Positions 46,129-55,063 of a DNA stretch of 64,000 bases are shown one piece after another (the stretch's first letter is position 1; each line of letters begins with the position of its first letter). The stretch is taken from assembly GCF_017948405.1 (NCBI RefSeq), contig NZ_CP072844.1:2356001-2420000 (forward strand), in the 5' to 3' direction. Under the pieces are notes generated by a model. The model was not told where the DNA came from and searched no databases. It worked only from the letters and a program-made list of their open reading frames with translations. Made by a program: the position numbers and the translations under genes. Origin of the DNA: Psychrosphaera aestuarii (lineage in GTDB: Bacteria; Pseudomonadota; Gammaproteobacteria; Enterobacterales; Alteromonadaceae).

Positions 46129-46926
46129 TTGGAGAGGTTGCTTAACCTTTTTGAATTTACTGAATTGCCAAATAGTATAATTGCCTTGTTATTGGTGTCA
46201 GCCTTTTTAGCTGGTTTTATTGATGCTATTGCCGGTGGCGGTGGTTTACTGACAGTCCCAGCCTTATTAGCCTCTGGTTTGCCGCCTCATGTAGCCTTGG
46301 GTACCAATAAACTGGCCGCTACATTTGGTTCACTTACAGCAAGTTATGCTTTTTATAAAAAGAAGTTGTTTTCGCCTAGCTTTTGGCGTCTAAGCCTCAT
46401 TGCAACAGCTGTCGGTGCAGTGCTTGGCACTGTAATGGTGTCATTTATTGATGCTAATTTGCTTAACAAGATACTGCCTTTCCTCATTGGCTTTAGCGCG
46501 CTTTACACTTTGCTAAACCCAATTAAACCAACGGGAAACACTCAACTTCCTGAAAAATGCCAAGGCTTAACTATCAAAAAAGTCTCACAAGGTTTAACGC
46601 TTGGTTTTTATGATGGTTTTGCTGGCCCGGGAACCGGCGCCTTTTGGACAGTAAGCAATCTGTTTTTGTATAAAATGAATCTACTTATGTCTTGTGGCGT
46701 TGCTCGAGCTATGAACTTTGTTAGCAATATTTGCTCTTTAGTTGCTTTTATTATTCTTGGCCACGTCAACTTTGCTATTGGAATCGCTATGGGTGCCTTA
46801 TTAATGTTGGGTTCATACACTGGCGCTCATTCTGCTATTCATTTTGGTAACAAATTTATTCGCCCGATTTTTACTATTGTAGTTTCGGTAATGGCGGTTA
46901 AACTAGCTGTTGATGCTTGGTTGTAA
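46129..46926 (+). CDS. TSUP/TauE-SafE family membrane transporter
   Basis: 265 residues, about eight helices, resembling E. coli YfcA. Signatures are AGFIDAIAGGGGLLTVPALLASGLPP, ALGTNKLAATFGS and, in the second half, GFYDGFAGPGTGAFW. The family exports sulfur-containing organic anions such as sulfoacetate or takes up sulfite-like ions. The substrate here is unknown. It starts with TTG 46129, preceded by GGAGAAG, and heads a run with priC. Confidence 0.88.
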   Translation: MERLLNLFEFTELPNSIIALLLVSAFLAGFIDAIAGGGGLLTVPALLASGLPPHVALGTNKLAATFGSLTASYAFYKKKLFSPSFWRLSLIATAVGAVLGTVMVSFIDANLLNKILPFLIGFSALYTLLNPIKPTGNTQLPEKCQGLTIKKVSQGLTLGFYDGFAGPGTGAFWTVSNLFLYKMNLLMSCGVARAMNFVSNICSLVAFIILGHVNFAIGIAMGALLMLGSYTGAHSAIHFGNKFIRPIFTIVVSVMAVKLAVDAWL

Positions 46927-46947
46927 TTTAACTTAGGAATACGAAAC

Positions 46948-47538
46948 GTGTCAGTGCAACAATCTATTGCAAATTTACAGTCGCAGTTGGCCATACTTGA
47001 ACATGATGTAAAACAGAGTAAGTTGACTCAGCAAAACTGGTTTCGTTCTTCTGACATATTTAACTCAAGTAGTTTTCATACTCAAAGTGATGAGATTGTT
47101 GATTACCTAAAAGAGCTAAAAAATAACATCAACCGATTGGCGACAGTAAAAGAGCAGTCGCACGCAGATTACCTCAGCGAAAAGATCACAAATCAGTTTA
47201 ATTGCTTTAAGAATCTTTTGAATTCAAGCAAACTTAATTCAAAATACGCAGCCCATAGAGGCAAGCATATTAAGCTTGAACAACGTGTAAAAAAAATTGC
47301 TCAACAAGCGACACAAACCAGCCAGTCATTATACGAAGAACTCTCTCAGCTGCATGAGTATGAAAGACGATTACTTGATATGGTCGCAGACAAACAGACT
47401 ATGTTGAATCAATATAGTGGCTCCGAGAAAAGCCATCTTCAGCAACAAGTATTATTAACACAACAACGATTAGGTCGATGTCGACAAGCCATTACTGGTG
47501 TAGAAGATAAAATTCAAAAATTAGATAGTCGTCAGTAA
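46948..47538 (+). CDS. priC: Primosomal replication protein PriC
   Basis: 196 residues, all helical. The C-terminal part aligns with E. coli PriC: HEYERRLLDMVADKQ and QQQVLLTQQRLGRCRQAITGVEDKIQKL. PriC loads DnaB at stalled forks via SSB. The start is GTG 46948 with TAGGAA upstream. It is followed one base later by the HDAC gene, while in E. coli ybaM is its neighbour. Here ybaM lies two genes further on. Confidence 0.85.
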   Translation: MSVQQSIANLQSQLAILEHDVKQSKLTQQNWFRSSDIFNSSSFHTQSDEIVDYLKELKNNINRLATVKEQSHADYLSEKITNQFNCFKNLLNSSKLNSKYAAHRGKHIKLEQRVKKIAQQATQTSQSLYEELSQLHEYERRLLDMVADKQTMLNQYSGSEKSHLQQQVLLTQQRLGRCRQAITGVEDKIQKLDSRQ

Positions 47539-47539
47539 T

Positions 47540-48451
47540 ATGAAACAGTTACAAACGGTTTTTCACCCAATATATAGTCAATTAACACTCCCTAAAAACC
47601 ACCGGTTTCCTATCCAAAAATATCAATCGTTACATGATCGCTGTTTGAAGGAGTTTCCGACTAAAATTAATGTGAATTTAGTTGAAAAAAAAGTAACTAA
47701 AAGTGAGTTACTGTTAATCCATGATGAACGCTACATAAATGACTTTTTAACTGGTCAAATTAGTGAAAAGGAAATGAAACGCATTGGTTTTCCTTGGTCT
47801 CAACAGTTTGTTGCCAGAACTTGCCATGCTGTTGCGGGGACAATTAAAACGGCTAAGCTCGCCAGCGAGTTTGGCGTTGCGGTTAACTTTACCGGTGGTT
47901 ACCATCATGCCCACCTAGATTTTGGTTCGGGGTTTTGCGTTTTTAACGATTTAGCACTTGCTGCCAAAGTCGCCATTAATGAGCAACTGGCGCATAGAGT
48001 ATTGATTTTTGACTGCGACGTTCACCAAGGCGATGGAACGGCAATCTGTGTAGCAAACGAGCCTGATATATTTAGCGTATCAGTCCATTGCGAAAAAAAT
48101 TTTCCGTCTCGTAAGCAGACAAGCGATTTAGACCTAGGATTAGATAAGTATCTAACTGACAGCGACTATTTAGCAGCTATCGAAGACACACTAGAAGCAT
48201 GTGTTCACGGTTTTAAACCAGATTTAATTATTTATGATGCTGGTGTTGATATTCACGAGAATGATGACTTAGGTCACCTTAATATAAGCACACAGGGCAT
48301 TTATAAACGAGACCTATTATTATTCCAAACCGCCAAAAAACTGAACATCCCTATTATGGCTGTTATCGGTGGAGGTTATCAGCGGGATATTGAAGCCTTA
48401 ACAGAAGTTCACTTTCAGCTCATTAAAGCTGCGTGTCATACATTTTTGTAA
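47540..48451 (+). CDS. Histone deacetylase-like amidohydrolase
   Basis: 303 residues of the arginase/deacetylase fold, similar to class IV HDAC and bacterial AcuC-like proteins. The catalytic histidine pair is in GGYHHAH, zinc ligands in FDCDVHQGDGTA and GVDIHENDDLGHL, and GGGYQRDIEAL closes the domain. Substrates may be acetyl-lysine proteins or acetylated polyamines. Position one base behind priC suggests co-transcription. Confidence 0.9.
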   Translation: MKQLQTVFHPIYSQLTLPKNHRFPIQKYQSLHDRCLKEFPTKINVNLVEKKVTKSELLLIHDERYINDFLTGQISEKEMKRIGFPWSQQFVARTCHAVAGTIKTAKLASEFGVAVNFTGGYHHAHLDFGSGFCVFNDLALAAKVAINEQLAHRVLIFDCDVHQGDGTAICVANEPDIFSVSVHCEKNFPSRKQTSDLDLGLDKYLTDSDYLAAIEDTLEACVHGFKPDLIIYDAGVDIHENDDLGHLNISTQGIYKRDLLLFQTAKKLNIPIMAVIGGGYQRDIEALTEVHFQLIKAACHTFL

Positions 48452-48513
48452 TTTTTGCCCATTTCTCTAATTCAGTGTTATGTTTATAAACAGAAATTAA
48501 AAAGGAAATCGCA

Positions 48514-48786
48514 ATGCAACTATCAACAGACATTCATAATTACTACGAAAAATTAGTCATTGACTATATTGCATATAATAAACTGGACGATAAATATAGC
48601 GAAGAGTTTATCGCAGATATGTGCTGTATTGTATTAAACCAGCTACCGTCTAAATACATCCGCCATGAAGTCGATATGGCCTTTTACTTACCGCAAGCCG
48701 AGCGTTACGAAATGGAGATGCAAGTTAGAGAAGCCATAGGCCGCGCACTAGAGTTCATGAACTCCAGAGAAAATAGAGAAATATAA
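48514..48786 (+). CDS. ComFB-family protein
   Basis: 90 residues matching the late-competence ComFB family (PF10719): DIHNYYEKLVIDYI, then ADMCCIVLNQLPSKYIRHEVDM and VREAIGRALEFM. ComFB proteins were recently recognised as receptors of cyclic dinucleotides in cyanobacteria and others; whether this one binds one is unknown. AAAGGA stands ten bases before the ATG. It may be co-transcribed with the HDAC gene and ybaM. Confidence 0.85.
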   Translation: MQLSTDIHNYYEKLVIDYIAYNKLDDKYSEEFIADMCCIVLNQLPSKYIRHEVDMAFYLPQAERYEMEMQVREAIGRALEFMNSRENREI

Positions 48787-48798
48787 GGTTATTCCACG

Positions 48799-48966
48799 TT
48801 GTCCGATATTGAAGTAGCAGAAAACCCATTAGCAAATGCACCTGAACACGTTCAACTGGCTGTCGATTTAATTATGCTATTAGAAAATAACAATGTTGAT
48901 AACCACATTGCATTACAAGCTATCGAGATTGTTAAAGCTGATTTACTCAGAAAAGTAGAAAAGTAA
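48799..48966 (+). CDS. ybaM: YbaM/DUF2496 small protein
   Basis: 55 residues, beginning TTG 48799 (MSDIEVAENPLANAPEHVQL then AVDLIMLLENNNVDNHIALQ). The central NAPEHVQLAVDLIMLLE is the YbaM/DUF2496 signature, and the rest agrees with E. coli YbaM in length. AAGGTT lies eight bases upstream. In E. coli ybaM is next to priC, so this links with the priC gene nearby. Function not established. Confidence 0.82.
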   Translation: MSDIEVAENPLANAPEHVQLAVDLIMLLENNNVDNHIALQAIEIVKADLLRKVEK

Positions 48967-48999
48967 TTCGTAAAGATTCCATTTGGAGTTTTTATAAAG

Positions 49000-49027
49000 A
49001 AAAAGCACAGCCTTGCTGTGCTTTTTT
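49000..49027. terminator. Terminator after ybaM, convergent with the ABC operon
   Basis: AAAAGCACAGC, short loop, GCTGTGCTTTTTT. A long stem with A and T flanks that can serve both sides. Confidence 0.9.
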
Positions 49028-49063
49028 ATATCAGAGGTCACTCTGCCTAAATGAATACTTCCA

Positions 49064-50233
49064 CTATAGACCAAGTACTACCTTTTCAGAGCGTAAAGAC
49101 TTTGAAGTAAATAGCACCAAGCCATAAACAAACAATAAAGTTACAACAAACCCACCGATTACTGGAGTTAAATCTGTTAACTCGCCTCTTATTAACTTAC
49201 TAATGGCCTGCTGCTGCGCAACTATTGGTAAATAGTCTAATGCCGCATGCTTATATTTACTGAACTCCAATGCCATTGGCACAATTAGCGGTAACATTAT
49301 CGTATATTGAATATACGTTTGAGCTTCTTTAAACGATTTAGCATGGAACGTAGTAACTAGCTGAAACGCGGCTGCAAAAAAGGCTAACGGGAAGATGATT
49401 ACCCACATTGTTAATGCCACCTCAAGATCAAAATTAAACGCCATACCTATTTTATGAAGCGGAATAAACGGCACAACAACAGCAGTTAAAGCGATGCTTA
49501 ACGTACCTGCAAATAAACCAAACAATCCGGTATTTATTGTTTTAGATGCTACTACATCAAAAGTGGATACGGGTTGCATCAGTAATAACTCTAATGAATT
49601 CCGTTCACGCTCACCTGCAGAACAGTCAATCGCAACATTTGTTGAAGAGACAAAAACTGAAAATAAGATAAATACACCCAGCATACCTAATATAATTGCC
49701 GACTTAGAACCTGGTGTACTGGTATCTTGTTCATCTAAGTCAACGACATTTGTTAACACTGGAGAAACACCTCGTGCAATTAAACGCATGTTTACAACAG
49801 CACCTTCATATTGTTCCAGAACTCTTTTAACGCGACGTATACTTGCAGATCGCTCCTGATCTGAATAGTCCGCATTCAGCGTAACCAGCGCAGGTTGACC
49901 ATTAGATAACTGAGCATCAAAGTCTTCATCAAAAGTTAACGTAATTTTTGAATGCTCATGCTTTTCGCCATCAAGCTCAAAGGTTTTTCCTTTTTCTGGG
50001 GTTGGCGCGTTATAAATATTTTCGCGATTTAGAAGTTCGACAATTTGTGGTGCTAACTCCGCATTGTTTATCTCGATATAGATATCGTCTACTGAGCGAG
50101 CTTTTTCGATGTTAAACGTCATCATGGCCGCAAATAACAATGGTGTGAATAATGCTCCAAACAGCGCGGCAAATACGGATCTTTTATCACGAATAGTGTC
50201 AATAAATTCCTTTTTAAATAATGCTTTAATCAT
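49064..50233 (-). CDS. ABC-2 family exporter permease (NatB-like)
   Basis: 389 residues. An N-terminal helix (about 20-38), a large external loop to about 165, then five further helices. DCSAGERERNSLELLLMQPV is the ABC-2/NatB signature, contacting the ATPase. The transported molecule is unknown; NatAB homologues export sodium in Bacillus. The start overlaps the ATPase stop by four bases. Confidence 0.85.
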   Translation of the reverse strand: MIKALFKKEFIDTIRDKRSVFAALFGALFTPLLFAAMMTFNIEKARSVDDIYIEINNAELAPQIVELLNRENIYNAPTPEKGKTFELDGEKHEHSKITLTFDEDFDAQLSNGQPALVTLNADYSDQERSASIRRVKRVLEQYEGAVVNMRLIARGVSPVLTNVVDLDEQDTSTPGSKSAIILGMLGVFILFSVFVSSTNVAIDCSAGERERNSLELLLMQPVSTFDVVASKTINTGLFGLFAGTLSIALTAVVVPFIPLHKIGMAFNFDLEVALTMWVIIFPLAFFAAAFQLVTTFHAKSFKEAQTYIQYTIMLPLIVPMALEFSKYKHAALDYLPIVAQQQAISKLIRGELTDLTPVIGGFVVTLLFVYGLVLFTSKSLRSEKVVLGL

Positions 50234-50964
50234 GCTGCAATCCCCTCATCACTGCCAATTAGTGTCACAAATGCTTCTTCTAACGATTCTTTTCCTGTGC
50301 GTTCACAAAGCTCAGAAGGTGTTCCTTCGTCAGCAATTTTGCCGTCAGCTATAACGATAACTTTGTCACACAATGCTGCAACTTCTTGCATCACGTGTGA
50401 AGAAAACAGAATACATGTTCCTTGCGCTTTTAAGTCGATAAGTATGTCTCTCAAAATCCGCGTGCTCATCACATCTAAACCGCGAGTTGGCTCATCAAGA
50501 ATTAGGTTTTTAGGCTCATGGACTAAGCTCTGCGCTAACACAACTTTCATTCTTTGACCTTGAGAAAAACCAGCACAACGGCGATCAATAATGTCACCTA
50601 TGTCTAGGCGGGCGATTACTTTCTCAATCGCCTGATGTTTCTTATCACCATTTAAGCCATGTAAATCGGCAAAATAAGCAATTTGCTCACGAGCAGTTAA
50701 TCGCTCATACAAGCCAAATTTATCTGGGAAAATGCCAATTTCACGTCTCGCGCCGATTGGGTCAACTTGGCTATCAATACCATTGATAAAACCAACTCCC
50801 TGGTCTGCTTTTAGTAAACCATAAAGTACTCTAAGTGCCGTTGTTTTACCGGCACCATTAGGACCAAGCAGCCCTGTAATCTGTCCATCTTGGGCGCTAA
50901 AGCTTAAATCTTTTAACGCTTCAACATCACCAAACTTTTTGACTAGATTTTTAACTTCTAACAT
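50230..50964 (-). CDS. ABC transporter ATP-binding protein (NatA-like)
   Basis: 244 residues. Walker A GLLGPNGAGKTTALRVLYG, signature AGFSQGQRMKVVLAQSLVHEP, Walker B NLILDEPTRGLD and the SSHVMQEV switch histidine. The partner of the permease encoded four bases overlapping downstream. The S33 peptidase gene ends nine bases upstream, so a three-gene operon is likely. Confidence 0.93.
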   Translation of the reverse strand: MLEVKNLVKKFGDVEALKDLSFSAQDGQITGLLGPNGAGKTTALRVLYGLLKADQGVGFINGIDSQVDPIGARREIGIFPDKFGLYERLTAREQIAYFADLHGLNGDKKHQAIEKVIARLDIGDIIDRRCAGFSQGQRMKVVLAQSLVHEPKNLILDEPTRGLDVMSTRILRDILIDLKAQGTCILFSSHVMQEVAALCDKVIVIADGKIADEGTPSELCERTGKESLEEAFVTLIGSDEGIAA

Positions 50965-50973
50965 ACCGTTTCC

Positions 50974-52446
50974 TTACTTAATTTGGTTCATGTTGGTAAA
51001 GAATAGCTGCGGACGAACTTCTTCAGCGCAACTAAAATCCAAGTTTTCTAACGAAGAGGTTTTTAAGAACTCTTGAATTGGCTCTAAGCAGGTTCTAAAT
51101 GAAGCAACATGAGAACCTTGTTCGATTACAATATGTTTCGCATTTTCAAGTGTCTCCATCGCCATATCACCATACTCAGGAGGTGTTACAGGATCATATT
51201 TACCAGAGAAAAGAAGTACTGGAACAGAGGTTTTTAATGGCTTATTAAAATCGGCATCAACCGCCCAGCGTGGCCAATATTCGCAATACGTGCTCAATGC
51301 AGAATAACCGCGCTCACCGTTAAAGTAGTTATCCGCATCATTCTGATAATCTGAATCTGAAGCTCGAGAAAAGTCTTCATTACATAAAATATTAATAGTC
51401 AACCCGGCATATAATTGACCTGGCGCTCTTTTAGGATCATCAGTCTGACCTATCATGGCGGCAATAGCTCGATAATCACCATTAGCGGCTTTATTCACCG
51501 CGTATGGAAGGATAACGCGCGAGCCTAGCGCATATAAGGTACTTCGAAGTGCATCGGTAACTTTATCGCGGGTCAGTACCATATCGACTGGTTTGCCACT
51601 TAACGGATGATAAATACGTTCAGTGACAGGCTGTTCTTTTAGGCGACTAACTAATGTTAAATAATCATTTTTAAGATCAGGAAACGATTTGTTGCATTCT
51701 TCATGTGCTTTGCAATCTTCCACTAATAAATCAAAAGCTCGCTCAGACGTTTTACCAAAGAAACCAATGACTAGTTGCATCGGTGCATTACTGTCTAATG
51801 TTGCCGTTTCAATAGACTCTGGAAATTGCTGTAAATATGTAAAACCAGCTCGAGTGCCGTAAGACCCCCCAAAAATATGAACTTTTTTATGGCCCAATGC
51901 TTCTCTCACTGCCTCTATGTCTTTGATTGAGTCAATAGAGTTATAACTCGGTAAATGCTTACCTTTGGCCGAATCTACGCATTTAGCGACTTCTTTGGCT
52001 AAATCAATTTTTCTCTCGTCAAAAGATAACGGTTCGATACCCTCTTGATCACACGCTATTGGTGAAGACTTTCCTGTACCACGCTGATCGACCAGAATAA
52101 TGTCATGTTGTTGTCTTACATCATTTAGCATCATGTTAAGACCACCAGCAAGTTCGGTTGCTGCTTGTCCTGGTCCGCCTGCTAAAAACACAACGGGTAG
52201 TGCTTTACTCTCTTCTTTAAACCTTGGCAGTACAACAACATTTAAGTCTATTTTATTGTCGTTTGATAATGCTTTGGCTCTATTCTCCGGTACCGTATAA
52301 GTGCCGCATAGTGCTTTACTTTTTACACCATCCACAAAACACTTTTCTAAGTTTAAACTCGCTGTTGCATTTAATGCATGACCAAATGGCGAGATTACAA
52401 ATGCTGCACTCAAGAGTACAAAAGCTCGTAATTTAGCAGGGTTCAT
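50974..52446 (-). CDS. Exported alpha/beta-hydrolase, S33 (TAP-like) peptidase
   Basis: 490 residues from ATG 52446, not TTG 52455, as AAGGAAG lies nine bases ahead. The signal peptide is within MNPAKLRAFVLLSAAFVISP. An oxyanion segment VFLAGGPGQAAT, nucleophile GGSYGTRAG, and a C-terminal TAP-like domain with FSGKYDPVTPPEYG (acid) and QGSHVAS (histidine). Likely an aminopeptidase releasing N-terminal residues or proline. It precedes the ABC exporter genes. Confidence 0.87.
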   Translation of the reverse strand: MNPAKLRAFVLLSAAFVISPFGHALNATASLNLEKCFVDGVKSKALCGTYTVPENRAKALSNDNKIDLNVVVLPRFKEESKALPVVFLAGGPGQAATELAGGLNMMLNDVRQQHDIILVDQRGTGKSSPIACDQEGIEPLSFDERKIDLAKEVAKCVDSAKGKHLPSYNSIDSIKDIEAVREALGHKKVHIFGGSYGTRAGFTYLQQFPESIETATLDSNAPMQLVIGFFGKTSERAFDLLVEDCKAHEECNKSFPDLKNDYLTLVSRLKEQPVTERIYHPLSGKPVDMVLTRDKVTDALRSTLYALGSRVILPYAVNKAANGDYRAIAAMIGQTDDPKRAPGQLYAGLTINILCNEDFSRASDSDYQNDADNYFNGERGYSALSTYCEYWPRWAVDADFNKPLKTSVPVLLFSGKYDPVTPPEYGDMAMETLENAKHIVIEQGSHVASFRTCLEPIQEFLKTSSLENLDFSCAEEVRPQLFFTNMNQIK

Positions 52447-52684
52447 AACGGACAACTTCCTTTCATTGTTATAGTTTTTTACTGGGTCACTTTATATTTA
52501 TTGTACTGCAATGGCAATCTGATACACACTATTGGCATTGATATTGATACTTGTTTTTGTAACAAAGTATGGCTAATTGTTTTGTAAACAATTTTGTCCA
52601 ATCTATAACTATATATCGTAAGCTAAATACTTGTATTTATTAGTCAGAATATCATTCTTAAACCTTATTCAAAGAGGACAGCAA

Positions 52685-53344
52685 ATGCAGCAATACACGG
52701 TTATTGGATTAGGTCGATTTGGACTAGCAGCAAGTCAGGAGTTAATTAGACTTGGACATCAAGTTATTGGCATTGATTTTAGTGAAAAACTTATCAACAA
52801 AGTCGCAGACAAGCTGACAGTTGCAGCCGTTATCGACGCGACCGATGAAGAAGCCCTAAAAGAACTAAACGTAAACGCTTCCGACGCTGTTTTAGTTGCC
52901 ATTGGTGAAAATTTAGAAGCAAGTATGTTGTGTGTACTTACATTAAAAACCATGGGCGTAGAAGAAATATGGGTTAAAGCGACGTCTAAACAGCATCATA
53001 TGATTTTAAGTAAACTCGGCGTGGCAAGAGTGATTCACCCGGAAGAAGAGATGGGTATTCGCGTTGCACAATCTCTAAACTATCCAATGGTTAATCAATA
53101 CATGAGCATTGGCCATCAGCAATATTTAGTTGAAGTTATTGTCACTGAAAAACAGGATGGCTCAAAACTAAAAGAGTTAATTGAGGTCAAGCAAAACAAT
53201 ATTTCGGCGTTAACGGTGCAGAGAAAAACTGACGCTTATAATCACCCTGATAGTGATTTTATACTTAATTGTGGCGACTCTTTAATACTCTCGGGCTCCA
53301 TCAATGCATTAAAAGGCATTGCCCCTAAGTTACTAAATAAATGA
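52685..53344 (+). CDS. ktrA: Potassium-channel regulatory subunit KtrA
   Basis: 219 residues from ATG 52685 (AGAGGA upstream), so an upstream in-frame start at 52631 is rejected. N-terminal RCK domain with Rossmann motif VIGLGRFGLAAS, GIDFSEKLI, and a C-terminal TrkA-C domain (about 135-219, VEVIVTEKQDGSKLKELIE). Binds ATP/ADP to gate KtrB. The stop overlaps the ktrB start by four bases. Confidence 0.93.
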   Translation: MQQYTVIGLGRFGLAASQELIRLGHQVIGIDFSEKLINKVADKLTVAAVIDATDEEALKELNVNASDAVLVAIGENLEASMLCVLTLKTMGVEEIWVKATSKQHHMILSKLGVARVIHPEEEMGIRVAQSLNYPMVNQYMSIGHQQYLVEVIVTEKQDGSKLKELIEVKQNNISALTVQRKTDAYNHPDSDFILNCGDSLILSGSINALKGIAPKLLNK

Positions 53345-54708
53345 AAAACTGGGATCCAAACTACTTACCTTATCAACCGAGCCCAAAGATTCCATCAAAG
53401 TGCCGAACTATCAGTCCGCCACTCGTCTTATTTTGGGGGTTTTCGACAGTAATACTTATTGGCGCGTTACTATTAATGATGCCATTTTCTTATGTAACCC
53501 CAATATCCTGGAATCAGGCTATTTTTACAGCTGCATCCGCGGTGACGGTAACAGGCTTAGTGGTGGTTGACACCGGTTCACAGTTTACTATTTGGGGCCA
53601 AACCATCATAGCTTTACTCATTCAAATTGGTGGACTCGGCTTTGTTACTTTCGCTATCCTTGCAGCCACTAGTGTTGGTGCTAAATTTAACATTGGCCGT
53701 ATGAAAGTTGCTCAAGAGGCTCTCGGCCAGACTAGTCTCGAACAGATTACCAACATTGCTAAATTTGTAATAATCATAGCGTTAGTGATTGAGTTCATTG
53801 GGTTTGTCTTACTTACATTGCTATTTTTACAAAAACAATCAATTGGTGACGCCACCTACAATGCATTCTTTTATACTATCTCAGCATTTAATAATGCCGG
53901 TTTTGCATTAAGCGCCGATAGTCTTACCGCCTTTCGAGGTGATGCTGGAATTAACTTAGTCATAACCTCGTTATTTATCATTGGTGGATTGGGTTTTATT
54001 GTATTAATCGATATTAAAGACAATCGCCGTTGGTTTAAATTCACAGTGAATACTAAGGTCGTATTGTTAGCAACCCTGATAATTAATGCTCTTGCGTTTC
54101 TACTTTTTTGGTTAATTGAAAAAAACAATCCTGCGACGCTTGCGACGCTTCCTTTTTCGGAACAATTATGGGCTTCTTGGTTTCAAGCGGTCACCCCCAG
54201 AACAGCCGGGTTTAATACTCTGCCAATAGAGCAGCTAGAAAACAGTAGTACCTTATTAGTTATTTTATTGATGTTTATCGGTGGTGGTTCGTTAAGTACC
54301 GCGAGTGGGTTAAAATTAGGAACTTTTGTTATTTTACTATTAGCGACTTATCACTTTTTACGACAGCGCGCTCAAGTCACGATATTTTCTCGAAGTGTTA
54401 AAAACAAAGCTATCTTTACTGCGCTTTCACTATTTGTCGTTTATATATTTTTAATCTTTGCAGGGATCTTTTTATTAACATTAACCGAAGATGCTCCCTT
54501 TCTTGATATCGTATTTGAAACGGTGTCGGCAATTGGCACTGTTGGCCTATCACGCGGCTTAACAGGAACGTTGAGTATTTATGGCCAATTTATAATAATT
54601 TTTTTGATGTTGGTAGGTCGAGTTGGGCCGTTAAGCTTTATGTACCTGCTTGCGACTTCTAAACGAAAACACGTAACTTATGCTTCTACATCTATCAAAG
54701 TGGGTTAA
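53341..54708 (+). CDS. ktrB: Potassium transporter KtrB
   Basis: 455 residues, TrkH/KtrB fold with four pore repeats. The first filter is ASAVTVTGLVVVDT, others are in ISAFNNAGFALSADSL, QAVTPRTAGFNTLPIE and FETVSAIGTVGLSRGLT, each centred on a conserved glycine. With KtrA it takes up potassium coupled to sodium. Part of a two-gene operon. Confidence 0.95.
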   Translation: MKNWDPNYLPYQPSPKIPSKCRTISPPLVLFWGFSTVILIGALLLMMPFSYVTPISWNQAIFTAASAVTVTGLVVVDTGSQFTIWGQTIIALLIQIGGLGFVTFAILAATSVGAKFNIGRMKVAQEALGQTSLEQITNIAKFVIIIALVIEFIGFVLLTLLFLQKQSIGDATYNAFFYTISAFNNAGFALSADSLTAFRGDAGINLVITSLFIIGGLGFIVLIDIKDNRRWFKFTVNTKVVLLATLIINALAFLLFWLIEKNNPATLATLPFSEQLWASWFQAVTPRTAGFNTLPIEQLENSSTLLVILLMFIGGGSLSTASGLKLGTFVILLLATYHFLRQRAQVTIFSRSVKNKAIFTALSLFVVYIFLIFAGIFLLTLTEDAPFLDIVFETVSAIGTVGLSRGLTGTLSIYGQFIIIFLMLVGRVGPLSFMYLLATSKRKHVTYASTSIKVG

Positions 54709-54736
54709 TTGAAGATTATTATCACTGAGGAATTCA

Positions 54737-54849
54737 GGTGGCAACCTCACCAGCGACATCTCGGCACACGAATCACTAGCTATGGCTGCTCCCTTCCGGG
54801 CCTGACCAAGTTTACCAGCTATCGTTGCGAGAGAACCAATGAGGTCACC
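54737..54849 (-). ncRNA. ffs: Signal recognition particle 4.5S RNA
   Basis: Minus-strand sequence folds as the bacterial small SRP RNA. The tip GGTCAGGCCCGGAAGGGAGC with AGCAGCC, the GGTTCTCTCGCAACG arm and GTGTGCCGAGATGT match E. coli 4.5S RNA, and the two ends (GGTGACCTCA / TGAGG...CACC) pair. Length about 113 bases. With Ffh it forms the SRP. Ends are estimated from the terminal helix and the gene sits between two plus-strand genes. Confidence 0.95.
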
Positions 54850-55063
54850 ATAACGAACTGTTGAGCTAAATTACCCTAACTCAACGTCGCGAATTATTAC
54901 GCAAACCAATAGTAGTTGCAAGGTGTAAAAGGAAAACTGCGGTTAATTGGTCAATAATTGAGTCGCCCTGTTTTTGTGTTATTTTATATCATAGCGGGCT
55001 GTCGTTAAGGTACACTGTGTTAACAAAAGTAAATGCTCGTTATGATAAGGATAAACTGGCCCC

